Positions 45,877 through 58,044 of a stretch of 64,000 nt of DNA are shown here, piece by piece. The stretch's first letter is position 1. Each line of letters starts with the position of its first letter. Position numbers and translations under genes: made by a program. This DNA is from Nemophila menziesii (Eukaryota; Streptophyta; Magnoliopsida; Boraginales; Hydrophyllaceae): the NCBI GenBank assembly GCA_029959085.1, contig JARWIR010000016.1, forward strand, positions 4,757,441 to 4,821,440. The letters run 5' to 3'. Under the pieces are notes generated by a model. That model had not been told where the DNA came from, ran no database searches, and saw only the letters and a program-made list of their open reading frames with translations.

Positions 45877-47404
45877 GTAGCTTTATATCGATTTAAACAT
45901 TTTTAGGATTTTTTTTAATATTTCAAGACAAAATATAAGAACAAGAAAAATTGCAGAAAACTAAATAACGACAGATTTATCAAGGTTCTCCCTAAAAGTG
46001 TTTACATTCTCATTGAGTTTCAGCTAGACTAGCTTCTTAATCATAACGCTTCATATTACACCCACTATCTTAGGTAGCCACCTTACTACTTTAAACTCAT
46101 CCACTAAGCTTCTTGTTTTCTTAACGGGGAAAAACAAAACCGATACGAGGAGATATTTTGGACTTAACCACAACCTCTAAATGTTATTCTTTACGGGGTC
46201 AGTCACAAAACCTAAATTGGTACTTTTACGGGGCTAAGTCACAACCTAAGTGAGATTTTAATAAAACTCACTCTCAATCTCTAAACCCACTCTTCTCTGA
46301 TCTAGAGCAAGAACAATAACCGTTAAATGTTTGAATATTACAATGAACACAAATGAATTCTTAATGAGTAGATTGTAAAGTGAAGGTAGTTGAATCTTAA
46401 TGAGTTGATTCGTAGATGAATCTTGATGATAATCTCCTTCTCGAGTTAGAGATAAAATGATGTTTGATTTACTCCTTCTTGAGTTGATTTAACAATGAAT
46501 ATAGATTTTATAATCTTCATATCCACTCAAGAGGATAAAATCTATATTATGTATTTTGGTCTGACTTTTTTAGTATTGTTAAACCGGGATGTCATTTTGA
46601 CTTTTTGAGCATGGTTTCACTAACGATAAAACTTTCTACACACCAGTTTTAGATATTTTAAGCATAAGTGTAGTTCCACTCAAACGTCAATTCTCAATAC
46701 ACAAAAAGATATAACATAAATCATTTAGAAGAAAATGTGAAGTTTAAAAATGTATGATTTTGCAAGAGTAAAATTGATTAAATAAAAATGATTATATTCT
46801 TTTGCACTTAATATATGTAATGTTCAAAATGTGATAATACAACAATCTAGTTGATACCATTTAGAAACAACGAACACACAACTAAATATAACATAAAAAG
46901 TGTTTAAGATATTAAAGTAATAAAATGCATATTTTAGCTAGTTGTATACTTGCATTGCATGAATAATATGTGATAGAGAAAATAATGTTGCACAAGAGAT
47001 GGCAATAGATAATGACAACTAGAGCAAGTAATCACACAAAAATTTGTCACATAAAAACATATAAGAAGGGGCAGTATGCCAACACATACATAATACAACC
47101 TATTACATTAGACTATATCAAAAATTTCATTTTTAACTTATCAGACTTTAAATTGGGGTATTGATTTTATTGAGCATAAAATGCCTAACTAGAGGCCTAT
47201 GTATATGCTTACGATTTAACTTTCTATTCTCGAGAAATAAATTTCTACATATGGTTTCAGATGTATTTTAAGAATGCACAAATTTTTATTTCTCTTAATG
47301 ATTATGCCAAAATTCTCTTGGCATTTCTCAGATCTTTCTATCAAATTCAATATTTAAAGTAGCCTTAAGTTCATTGATTCGAATCATAATAACATATTGT
47401 CGTC
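45874..47404. other. intergenic, nothing firmly recognised
   Basis: AT-rich. The part 46020-46460 contains repeated short blocks (TTACGGGGTCAGTCACAA, TTACGGGGCTAAGTCACAA; GAATCTTAATGAGTTGATT, GATGAATCTTGATGA) that look like LTR or leader sequence, but no family can be named. Confidence 0.4.
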
Positions 47405-47740
47405 CCTAAGAGTGTGATAATATATCGACACCCTTGAGAGGACTTACTACCCGCAAGTGTACACGGGCATTGATAAGTAATAAAAGGTAAGTACAAAGGG
47501 ATATCGTCTTTACATGGACTATCAAGGTTATAAGATTTTTTTTAGGAGTATGGTAGATTAAGTTGCGAATACAAGTAATTAAACAGAAGATATATTTGTT
47601 CAATTTTTCAAAATTAAGGATAAAAATGCAAATAAGTAACATACGATTTAACAACCAAGTAAATTATAGATGGATTAGCATATTAATTAAAGAATCGAGA
47701 TGAATATGAGAAAAATATGGTTGAGTATTGCTGGTAACTT
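47405..47740 (-). mobile_element. Athila/Tat-like LTR fragment (copy E)
   Basis: Plus-strand blocks CCCGCAAGTGTACACGGGCA, AAGTAATAAAAGGTAAGTAC and ATATCGTCTTTACATGGACT correspond to the LTR blocks CCGCAAGTGTACGGGTCGTA and ATCGTCTCCACAGGGATTTA of the element at 56308-62735. Both flanks are lost. Confidence 0.6.
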
Positions 47741-47922
47741 AATAATTTTAACCATGGCTATAAAAATAATTTTTAATCGATTCAGTTATCATCGATTTTA
47801 ATTTTATATCGTTGTCATTTTTAAGTACAAGTGGACAAACTTTTAGAAAAAGAGAGGGAGTAATATTTAAAGAAAATTTAAATATAATATAGTATTTCAA
47901 GAATATTTTATCTGAATTTCGT

Positions 47923-49338
47923 TAAGCATCAGGACAAAGGATCAATCCTCTACAGCAAAGGAACTCCAGACTCTATTTGCGAGCAGGTCTCTAATATTCT
48001 TAATATTAATAAGACTAGTTTCTTTGGAAATATATGGGGATTCCTTTTTCTCTCAAACGGGCGAAATCGGATAATCTCAATTATATTAAAGATCGTTTAC
48101 TTTCTAAGTCGACTAGTTGGATTTCTAATCTTCTATCGGATTATGGTAAAGAAGTACTTATTAAAGTTGTTTTGCAAGCCATTCCAAATTATGTGATGTC
48201 AATCTTCGAATTTCTGAAGACTCTCTGTAAGAAATTATCAGGTATTATTGCTAATTTCTGGTGGGACTCGGATTATAGGAAAAGAATTCATTGGATTTCA
48301 TGGAAGAAATTTGCTAGATCTAAGAAGATTGGCGGAATTGGATCTAGAGATTTTTAGAAAATGAATATTGCCCTTTTAGCTAAACAAGCGTGGAGAATTA
48401 TTAATAATCCTAACTCTCTTGTGGCTAGGGTACTCAAAGGTATCTATTCTCCACACTCGAGACTATTTGATTGTAAACTAGCAAAGAAAAGATCGTGGAG
48501 TTGGGCAAGTATAAATAAAGGTTTACAGTTCCTTAAACAACATGCTATTTGGCAAGTTGGTAATGGTTATAATATATGGGAGCACAAATGGATTGGTAAT
48601 AATATAAATCTTGAAAGACCTGCTAACTACTCAATTGTATAATGATTCTTTTACAGGCTGGAACTTTACTAAACTTAGAGAACTTTTCCATCCTAACATT
48701 GTTAGTGATATTGTGAAAATTCCTATTCTCAATATCAAAGAGAAAGATAAATTGTTCCGGCCACACACTAAAGATGGAATATATTCTACAAAGTCAGGCT
48801 ATCATACTCTTACCAATGTTGAAGTTCAAAATGAAGCGCAGACTTCTATGACAGGTGAACAAAACAATTCTACTTTATGGAATTCTATTTGGAACTCTAC
48901 TGTACCAACAAAAGTTAGAGATTTTTGCTGGAAAGTTTGTAATGGAGCGACACCGACGAAGAAGAATTTATATTCTAGGAAATATTCAGCAGATTCTTAT
49001 TGTGGATGGTGTGATGATAATACTAAAGATATGGAGCATCTGTTCCTACATTTTCCTTTTAGTATCTCGGTATGGGCCAATTCGGTTATGCAGATAAAAA
49101 TTAATAAAGGAGTTACAAGAAATATCAAAGATTGGTTGTTATCAACCATTGCAGATTTTTCTAGAAATTGGTGGAATAAGAGATAAATTACAACTCATAT
49201 TTTTCTCACTCTTTGGAATGTATGGAAAGCTAAGATGAAAGGATGATATGAAAACAAGGAATGTAATATCTATGAAATCAATACTAATGTTAAGAATGTC
49301 TTCAAGGGTCTATTTGAAACGTATCATCCATGTAAACT
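47923..49338 (+). mobile_element. LINE relic: RT C-terminus and zf-RVT
   Basis: Plus-strand frames read SILYSKGTPDSICEQVSNIL, then (48034-48357) MGIPFSLKRAKSDNLNYIKD and IPNYVMSIFEFLKTLC. A single TAG at 48355 follows, then 48361-48642 (NIALLAKQAWRIINNPNSLV). After a frame change, 48611-49186 encodes the zf-RVT domain (WNSIWNSTVPTKVRDFCWKV, then CGWCDDNTKDMEHLFLHFPF, with the last Cys ligand replaced). It ends in LWNVWKAKMKG text to about 49330. The 5' end is truncated in the polymerase. Confidence 0.85.
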
Positions 49339-50023
49339 TTTTTTTGGACAATGGGAGGTGTGCCTAAGCACCGAAACGTAAATAAAACAATCAACCTATT
49401 CCTAATTTGCAAAATCTTGAAGACAAGTCGAAAAAACTAAGCGAATTTCGACGAACGAGCGTTGCCCCGTGCCTAGCCTCCTTTGCAAGCTTGTCCGCCT
49501 TGCCGTTGAGCTTCCTACTGATGTGGTGGAACGTGATCTGCCCGAGCTCCTCAGCATTGTGGATAATTTTGCGTAGGATGGGTTGGATATTCCAACGTGC
49601 TGCTGACACCTGCTTTGTACCTTGAATAATCTCAAGGTTATCTGAGTAGATTGCAATTTTTTTCCTTGGAAAATTTGCCTCCAATTGAGTAGTTTTAAGA
49701 ACCGCGTTTGCTTCTCCTTCCAAGGCTGAATTACAATCCAGGTTGTAGCTATGTTCAAAGGACGTATTACTATTGTTGTTTATTCCTACTATTGTTATTC
49801 CCGTAGGTTCCCATTTATTCTTGAAAGATGCGTCACAAAAGAGCGACAAATCTTGATTTTGTTCCTCTTTGTTCATGTCTGTGTTTTCTTCCCCTGTTTT
49901 CTTAAACCCTTTGTAATTCTCTGTTGTCCAATTAATTCCGTGAATTTCATTCATTAATTTTTTTGATGCAACATTTATTCGTGTGCCACATACGGTAGGT
50001 AACCCCCTCGTGTACAAAACCAA
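49339..50023 (-). pseudogene. LINE 3' fragment with RNase H domain (catalytic residues kept)
   Basis: An uninterrupted 210-codon frame (49391-50023) encodes an RNase H fold of the plant retroelement type. The four acidic positions look intact: Asp in LFCDASFKNKW, Glu in LEGEANAV, Asp in IAIYSDNLEIIQG, Asp in NGKADKLAKEA. Downstream on the minus strand is an untranslated stretch ending in eight As (49339-49346 as Ts), so this appears to be a separate 5'-truncated LINE that landed tail-first against the plus-strand LINE. The domain matches the decayed copy at 20110-20500. Its 5' end is only 136 bases from the MMS19 start codon. It is not a host RNase H gene: no targeting signal, introns or full-length relatives are suggested. 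Confidence 0.75.
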
Positions 50024-50159
50024 AAAATATACTCTACTAGTTAAACCATATATTTTCGCGGTTTCTTTTCAACTATCCAAGCACTTCTTAGAATAAAACC
50101 TCAAAACCCTCGCCCCTTACTACTTAAACCACCCAACTCACGATCTCGCTTCTGCATCA

Positions 50160-53100
50160 ATGGCCGACGAAGCTCACTACCTTCACCACATCGAAGCTTA
50201 CGTTGACTCCTCTATCACACCGGCGCTACAGGTTCACTCTCTTCCCAAATTAAAATAAATATATAATACAATCTTAATTCGCCTTTTTTTCTTCTTTTAT
50301 AAACTGAACACTCTTTTGTGTATTCTTGCTTGCTCATAAGTAATTTCAACTTATTAAGATTGCTTAATTGTCAAACAGATCATCTCCTTTTATCTCCTTT
50401 CAATTAACTATTGAGCAGTGTTCATAGATTCATTTGTTTAGGGCAAAGTGTTTCTTATTGGAGTTTTTTGATTCCAGGTAGCGAGTGTCAATGCAATTGC
50501 TAAACATGTGACTAATGATTTGTTAACTTTAGAAGCATTGGTAAGCTTTTGCAACTTTTTCACCCTTTAATTTAACTTTATTTATTGCTAATTGTTTCAT
50601 CTTCCTCGTTCCTTAATTGTGTTTATGCAGGTTAAGGAAATGGGAATGTATTTAACCACTACAGATAACATTATTCGTACAAGAGGTAATCTTATTATAT
50701 ATATAATGTTAATTAAAGTGTATTTTTTTTAATTTGTTGTATCATTTTTCAGGTATACTTCTCCTTGGTGAATTATTAACACAACTAGAGTCAAAGCCTC
50801 TTGAAGATACAGTTATACATAGCTTAGCAAGCTTCTTCGCGGAAAGGCTGGTATGATTATGTTATATTCAATTACATCAAAATTTAATTTAAATGAAATT
50901 AAATATAATTATTATATCAGGCAGATTGGAGGGCCCTACGTGGTGCACTAGTGGGCTGTGTAGCATTAGTAAAAAGAAGAATTAATGTTGGTACAATCAC
51001 TGATACAGATGCAGAAGCTATTGCACAATCTTTTTTACAAAATTTGCAGGTTCAATCCTTGGGACAGTTTGATAGAAAGGTAAAAATTCATGTTTATTTA
51101 AAAAATTATTACTCAAATTGGTATAAATATTTTTATGAATTTGTTAACAGCTTTGTTTTGAACTTTTGGAATGCCTTTTGGATCACTTTCCTAATGCACT
51201 TATCTCATTGGTATGTGTATGTATGTATAATTTTATAAATCTTAATTTTTTATTTAAAATAATTGCTTTGTTTTGTATGGTTTAGGGGGATACACTTATG
51301 TATGGAATATGTGAAGCTATTGATGGAGAAAAGGATCCTTCTTGTTTAATCATCTCATTTCATATTATTCAACTTCTTGGTGGAATATTCCCTGATTCCT
51401 CGGGCCCACTAGCAAATATTGCTGAGGATTTGTTTGAATTATTGGGTTGTTACTTCCCTATCCATTTTACACATGTGAGATCACAAAAAAAAATATCTGT
51501 TTTTTTTTCTTCTTCTCATGTTTTTTCTCTGACCTAAATTTTTAATTCATTTTTTCAGCCAAAAAATGAAGATGTTGATGTTAAAAGAGACGAACTCTCA
51601 AGGGCACTAATGGTAACTTATTATTATTTAATTTTTATTTTTATTTATCTTAACACAAGTTTACATTTTCCAGCTGGCATTTGGTTCAACTCCTCTGTTT
51701 GAGCCGTTTTCTATACCATTGCTTTTCGAAAAACTCTCTTCATCTTTACCATCAGCAAAGGTGTGGTTAACCCATGGGTAATTTGGTATTTTATCATATT
51801 ATAAAACTGCTTCATAACTTCTTTATAATTGCAGATTGAGTCCTTCAAGTATCTCACTTATTGTATCTCAAAGTACGGATCGAAAAGAATGGAAAAACAC
51901 ATCGAAACTATCTGGTCTTCAATAAAAGACACATTATATATTTCACCACAATTTACTCTACCAATTGAATCGGACCCCACAGGTGGTATGGAATTTCAAG
52001 AAAGTGAAATTACGAAACAAGCCCTTTTACTCCTACATGAGATTATTCGAAACAATAATGATTCATTCTTAAACCTGATTGTTAATGATAAAGATATTAA
52101 TATATTCATAGATTCTTTAACCCAGTCCCAGAATTTTAATGAGATTTCAATGGAAAGGAGACAAAAATTACACTCAGTGGGGTGTATTTTAACTGTTACA
52201 GCTAGTTATTCCGTTTCTTCGTGCAGTAACTTTTTTCATATCTTAATAAATGCTCTTGAGAATCCATTAAAGGACAATTCAGTAAATTTCGAAGCTTTGT
52301 ATCTCTTAGTTGAGCTTCTAGATGCTTGTAGATCATTAGTTGTGAGTGGACCCCACAAACTAAATAAGATCTTCATATCAGTGTTGAAAGAAAGTAGTTC
52401 AAATGCTTATGTTTATTCAAGTGTAAAGGGTTTAAAGTGTTTGGCTATGTTACCTGAAGTGTCAAAAGATATTTATGAGGGTATTTTGGTAAATCTGATG
52501 GAAATTGTTACTTTGAAATTTGACGAGACTTTTTTATGGAAGTCAACTTTGTTTGCTTTGGGTCAAATTGGTTTATGCGTTGAATCTGAGAAATTAACGA
52601 GCTTTGAGTGTATAGTTATTGAGAAATTAGTTTCTTTATTGGGTTTTAATGATCATTTGACTCACAAATTAGAAGCAATTTATGAAATTGGATCTACAAG
52701 GCAGAGTTTTGCTATGAAACTTATGAAAACGATGGATGAGATTATATCTTCAAATTTATCCGAGCTTTATGTATGTTTTTTTCGGTATTAGAATGTTTTT
52801 TTTACCTAAAGTTTTGATTAAATGTTACTTTATTGTGCAGGTTCATGGAGATTCAAAGTCTGTAGATTTGACAGTAAAGCTTTTGGAGTGTTACTCTTCT
52901 AAGTTGCTTCCAAGGTATAAATTTGCTTCCTTTTCTTGTAGCTTATAATGGTATGGTCAATCAGTATGTTGACTTTTTATACACCTGGCCCCACATAATC
53001 TCAGGTTTCTTGAACTTGGAGGTTCTGAAAGAATTCCAATGAGTTTCGCTTATAAAATTTGGGATAATATCGGAAATACAGTCTCGTTCAGCTCCACCTT

Positions 53101-54508
53101 TCAGGCAAATGTGTGTGTTAGTGTGTGTTTTTGTGTGTGTTAGTGTGTGATGATAACTTATCTTCTTTACTATTATTATACTCTCAGGAACTTGTAAATG
53201 CAACAATGGAAGCTATGAAGCAAATTATTGCAAATTGTTCACTAACAAGTCAAGAAATAATTATTGAAAAAGCTCTCAGAGTCATTTCATCGAACAACAA
53301 TTCTTATAACACTCTTACAACTCTTACAAGCCGAGACAATTTGATAACTTCACTTTTTGCTTCGATTATCATATCATTACATCCTCAAACACAAATCCCA
53401 AACATAAAATTCATATTCGAATTATTCATATCCACACTTAACAAAAATCATATCTCATCTGCTCATGCATTAGGTTCCTTAGTCAACAAGTTATCACTCT
53501 CAAACCCTAGTTTAGAAGAAGGATTCTATATGATATTCACTAGGTTAAGACTAAGCACTCCAATTCATATCATTGGATTATCATGGTTAGGGAAAGGTTT
53601 ATTAATGAGAGGTCATGAACTAGTAAAAGAGGTGATTATTACTTTTATTCGAAATATTAACAATGAAAGATCAATGATGTTATATGCTGATGGGTTTAAA
53701 ATTCTGATGAGTGATTCTGAATCTTGTTTGAATAAAAAATATCATGCGATAATTCGTCCACTTTATAAGCAACGATTTTTCACTACTATTTCACCTTTGT
53801 TAATCTCTGAAATAGTAAAAACTAAATCAATGATGGTTAAATATATGCTATATAGAGCTCTCACACATGTTGTGTCTAATACTCCATTTACTGTTATCTT
53901 GAATGATGCCAAAAAGGTTAGTAAAAAATTATTCTTTTTCGTATTTATATATATATATATATATATATATTAGTTATAACTGTATATGTGTGTGTATATA
54001 TTGTAGCTTGTACCTGTATTACTCGATTGTTTATCCATTTGGAGCAAATTTAATGCAAATAATGATTTAGTGTATGATGTTTTACTGGTAATCTCTGGAA
54101 TCTTAACGGATAAAAATGGTAAGATTTTAATTTTTTAAACTTAAATAGTTAAATAAACATGTGATTGATTATTATTATATACTTGTTTCAGGAAAAGAAA
54201 GTGTGGAAGAAAATGTTAATATTCTTGTTGATCATGTTATTAGGCTTATGGCCCACTCTAATATGACAATAATTAGGAAGACATCAATACAGTGTCTTGT
54301 TGCTATATCTAAATTACCTTACACAAGGATATATCCTTTAAAGACACAGGTTTGTATTTTTGATAGTTTTGATTTATATATAGTTAATATGTAATCTGTT
54401 TTAATAAATGTGTAGGTTTTGCGAGCAATTACAAATGCTTTGGATGATCCGAAAAGGATTGTTAGGCAAGAAGCTGTTAAGTGTCGGCAAGCTTGGTTGA
54501 TATTTTGA
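50160..54508 (+). CDS. MMS19: MMS19 / MET18 homologue, cytosolic Fe-S assembly targeting factor
   Basis: MMS19 is a HEAT-repeat scaffold of the CIA targeting complex that delivers Fe-S clusters to DNA replication, repair and demethylation enzymes. Sixteen exons: 50160-50231, 50478-50540, 50631-50685, 50753-50850, 50921-51079, 51151-51210, 51286-51474, 51559-51612, 51674-51760, 51835-52770, 52841-52914, 53005-53110, 53188-53916, 54007-54118, 54192-54349 and 54416-54508. The phases agree throughout, giving about 1014 residues against about 1130 in Arabidopsis (from memory). The N-terminal MMS19_N region has TRGILLLGELLTQL, DWRALRGALVGC, FDRKLCFELLECLLDHFP and YGICEAIDGEKDPSCL. The C-terminal HEAT region ends ALDDPKRIVRQEAVKCRQAW. 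The exon 12 donor is uncertain (AAT/GTGTGT or CAG/GCAAAT). The last residues are short (LIF). Confidence 0.93.
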
Positions 54509-55326
54509 TTTGATATAATGGAAATTTTCACAAAACTGCATTGTATTTATTATGCACTATAGGTCCCTGTAGTATACAAAATTGCACTCTATATATATAT
54601 ATATGTTCCTTTACTATGCTAAAAAGTGCACTATAGAATTTGATCATTAACCAGTGCTTAGCCTTGCGCTCCATAGTCCCCATTTCCTTAATGAGTAAGA
54701 ATTAAGAGACAAAAACTAGAGAGAGAAAGGTGAGAGTAGAATTAGGTGTGACTATGTAAGAAATGTGAAAGCCAAGGAATTTGTATTTTCTTGAGGGGAT
54801 GAGAGTTATGGACTATTAACGTTGGGCTAACGTTCGAATTTTTTAACATATTAATATTTCTTCTAGAAAATAAAAATAATATGGGAATTTTAAAAAAATA
54901 AATCTACTTTCCTTAAATAGTAGAAAATTTCCATTAAAGGTTAAAAGATGTATAAGACTTGGCTAATACTTTATAAAATGAATGTTGTGTATTTGGGAAG
55001 GATAAAGAGTGAATAACTTTTTTTTTTGTCAATAGATAAAGATCGTAAAAAATAAAATCAAATAAGGGAAGACTTCAATTTAATATTGGATGGTCTAATA
55101 TCCGTACTAGATCCATTAAAACCTGGAGTATGTGTATTAATATAATTAATGAGATTCATCTAATATTGGATAAAGAATTTTTTTTTTTGAATAAAAGTGT
55201 TTTTTTTTTCAAAGATCCATGTTTATTACTTTAAACTAAGTTATTACAGTGATTATCGTAGAAAACAATATGAACATACAAGACATTTTTCAGACTAACC
55301 ATCGGAGCCCCTATCCTCCACCTATT
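54509..55326. other. MMS19 3' flank and AT-rich intergenic DNA
   Basis: Contains a short (TA)n run near 54590, T-runs near 55021 and 55180, and no gene. A weak repeat of TAATATTGGAT(G/A) occurs near 55083 and 55151. Confidence 0.45.
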
Positions 55327-56302
55327 CTATTTTAGCCATTCAATATTGCAAAATGTGCTAGTCGTCGAGAGATAACACTTATTCGTTCGTAGATCACAAG
55401 TGTTATTAGTCTTCCGAAGTGAACCATTATCAAGCACAAAATCCGTCTCGCCTCTCCTAACCCCCGTGAGAAGACCAACACCAACACCGCACTTACAAAA
55501 TCCAAGAACCAGGAGGTACTTAATCACGGTAGCGGAGCTAACCATGACTTGCCGTAGTGTTGAACACCACAAGTCCTCCCAGATAATCATAACCCAAATT
55601 TGGGATTGAACCACGGAGGAGAAGACAGACCAAGGATTGAACTTGTATTTGATGTCAAAAGTATCTTGGTTTACCATAATCCGTATCCGACAATATATCC
55701 CAAAATGGAACGAACCCGAGTTCAGAATTCTCTTCAATTCAAACTTATTTTCCACACAATATGTGATCAGTAGTTTACGATTCCCTGTGTCAACAAACTC
55801 GTATTTAGCACAGTGAGACCATTTCGAAACTGGTACCATGGACTCAAGAACAACAATCTCAATTGGTCCAAACCGATCCAAAACTTCAAACCCAGGATTT
55901 TCAAAAACCAGTATAACAATTGATTCTAACATTATAACGTAAAGAAGAAGAAACCCAAATCTAACAAAGCTCTCAGTTAAACGTAATTCCATGCTTATTC
56001 TAGATGTTTCGCTTAACCCGTTCACTATATGCTTATAAACAATATAAAAGGATCCAGATAACTTACCTTTCTCCATTAATTGTCCATTTTTATTCAAGAA
56101 CTGTCTGTCAAATACGTCATCTTCTCTGTTATTCATAAATTTGCTTTTAAACTTATTGACATACTCTATATTCTTTGTGTTATGTATAGCTTCATCTATG
56201 ACTGTATTCGATTGTAAAGAATATCGATGGCCTTGTACCATAAAACCATGATTTTGATTAATTTCAGTTATAACACCGCCGCCATCGAGACCAGAGGTCT
56301 GA
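55327..56302 (-). pseudogene. unrecognised ORF, 3' part, cut by retrotransposon
   Basis: This is the 3' three-quarters of a minus-strand gene whose 5' part lies at 62741-63040, on the other side of the LTR element. It supplies the last 324 codons. After removing the element and one copy of the 5-bp duplication, the two parts join in one reading frame of 426 codons without a stop. The product is not recognised. Visible features are a Gly-rich start (TSGLDGGGVITEINQNHGF), a hydrophobic segment (FGFLLLYVIMLESIVILVF) and several Cys near the C-terminus (GFCKCGVG, then TCDLRTNKCYL). The open frame seen at 55327-56349 adds a false start inside the LTR. Domain assignment is not possible by eye. Confidence 0.6.
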
Positions 56303-56307
56303 GACCC
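56303..56307. repeat. target-site duplication, left copy (GACCC)
   Basis: GACCC directly abuts the left LTR end TGGCGGGTCC and is repeated at 62736-62740. Confidence 0.88.
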
Positions 56308-58044
56308 TGGCGGGTCCTTGTGTGTTATAAAATAATGAAATAAAAGCAAAGGAATAAAGGATCCACAGACCGCAAGTGTACGGGTCGTACCAAGTAATAG
56401 ATAAGTAAAATCGGGATTATCGTCTCCACAGGGATTTAAGAAGTTATTCTAAATTCATGTTCAATATTAGAATAGATAGTTTTAATTGCTAAAGATAAAA
56501 AGATAAATAATAAAGGTGTTTGTTTTCTAATTCACTAAATAATAAAATAAACAATAAATAATAAATAATTATGCAATTTAGATAAGGAGATGCAAGTCTG
56601 AATCTATCCTATGAATCTATGATTCCTAAGAATAAGGGTGAATGGGAAATCTCACACTAGTCAGGAATCAAATATCTCCTAGCCCCCTGTCGGGTGGACC
56701 TAAGAGCTATCCTAAAGTACTATAAACCCCTATATGGGCGAATATGCCTCTTCGGATGAATACTCTTTTACCTCTTTGGCTACGTGGTTAGTCAAGCCTG
56801 TCGGTCAAATAACGGACACCACGCGTCTATATTCTATGTCTGTAATTAAACCCCCCTGTCGGATGATCACTCGCCACTAAGTGAATAGCCTAATTACTAA
56901 AACCTACCCTTGATTCATGACTTCAATGATAGTGAACAAGCACAAGAATATATTCAATGGAAATTAAGAACCAATTCAATTAAATACTAAAATCCCAGAT
57001 TCAAAGTAAAACAGAAAAACAATAATCAAAGGTTCATATAATTACAATCCTAAAGAGAAATTATGCATAAATAAACTTCTTAGATAAATAGCTTAGAAAT
57101 ACCTCATAGACAAAATAGATCTAATACTAAATTACCCAAAGAATAGAGATGGAGAAGTGTTGAATTGATGTAGTTAAGCTCTAGCTCTTGCTTCTTCCTC
57201 CTCTAGATCCTCTTGATTGCTTCTATGATGAATTATATGTGTATATTAAGCTTATGCAGCCAAGGGATGATTTTCTAAGGTTTAGAGCTGGTATTTATAG
57301 GTGCTAGGTCGAATTACTTGGAGTGGAAGACAAGTCAAGGACTCTTTAATTCGTAACCCTAAAATCTAGGAAAGGTAAGCTGAATTGATTTGGTCATATG
57401 TTTTTCAATACTTATCCGTTTGAGGAGTTCCAATATATGAAACTGCTTGTATCGGAAAGAGCTTTCCATTGGTGCAGACCATTCGTCCAGAATCCATGCC
57501 AATCTTTAGTTATGGAATTATCTTTAAAACGTGGCTGGAATTTCAGATTCAAAAGGCAGCTTTATCTTTTCCTAATTGAACTCTACTTCCTTCTATCTCC
57601 AGATTTCTTCAAGATCTTCTTTCCTTATCTCCTTAGCATTGATTTAGCATCTAATTAATTTTCATATTATCTCTAAAGCTTCACATTAAATAAATAATTA
57701 AACCGCATATGCTTTGAAAATAATAAATCATTGAATCAAGACTAGAAATAAGAAAGTGCAATTTAAATTCAGGAAACTCGACTAACACACTAGAAATATT
57801 CTAAGACTTTAATTTTCACTTCTCCTCCTTGGATTGGTTTCTCATGAAATTCATAAACCTACTAACTTTGCATTAAAAATAAGTAAATTAACGCACAAAA
57901 GCTCTATAAATGCAAATAGTCTAATTCCAAGGGGAGAAAGTGTAATATTGCAATTTAAGCACTAAAGTCAGTATGAAAAGACCATTTTCAACCCAAAATG
58001 ATGTCTCCTAAGGGATTATATTTAGACAAAAAAGGGAGACATCA
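56308..58044 (-). repeat. 3' LTR of element C, full length
   Basis: 1737 bp, on the minus strand TGATGTCTCCCTTTTTTGTC to GGACCCGCCA. Over the part shared with the 5' LTR (about 278 positions) I count about nine substitutions and one 1-base indel, roughly 3 percent divergence. Inner text such as GGGTGAATGGGAAATCTCAC and CCCCCTGTCGGGTGGACC recurs in relics A and B. Confidence 0.85.

Noticed and set aside
49391..50023. Host RNase H gene
   Set aside because: The domain matches retroelement RNase H copies in this window and ends in a LINE-type A-run.
55327..56349. 340-codon ORF starting in the LTR as the native gene start
   Set aside because: The first codons up to 56303 lie in LTR and target duplication; the true start lies beyond the element at 63040.
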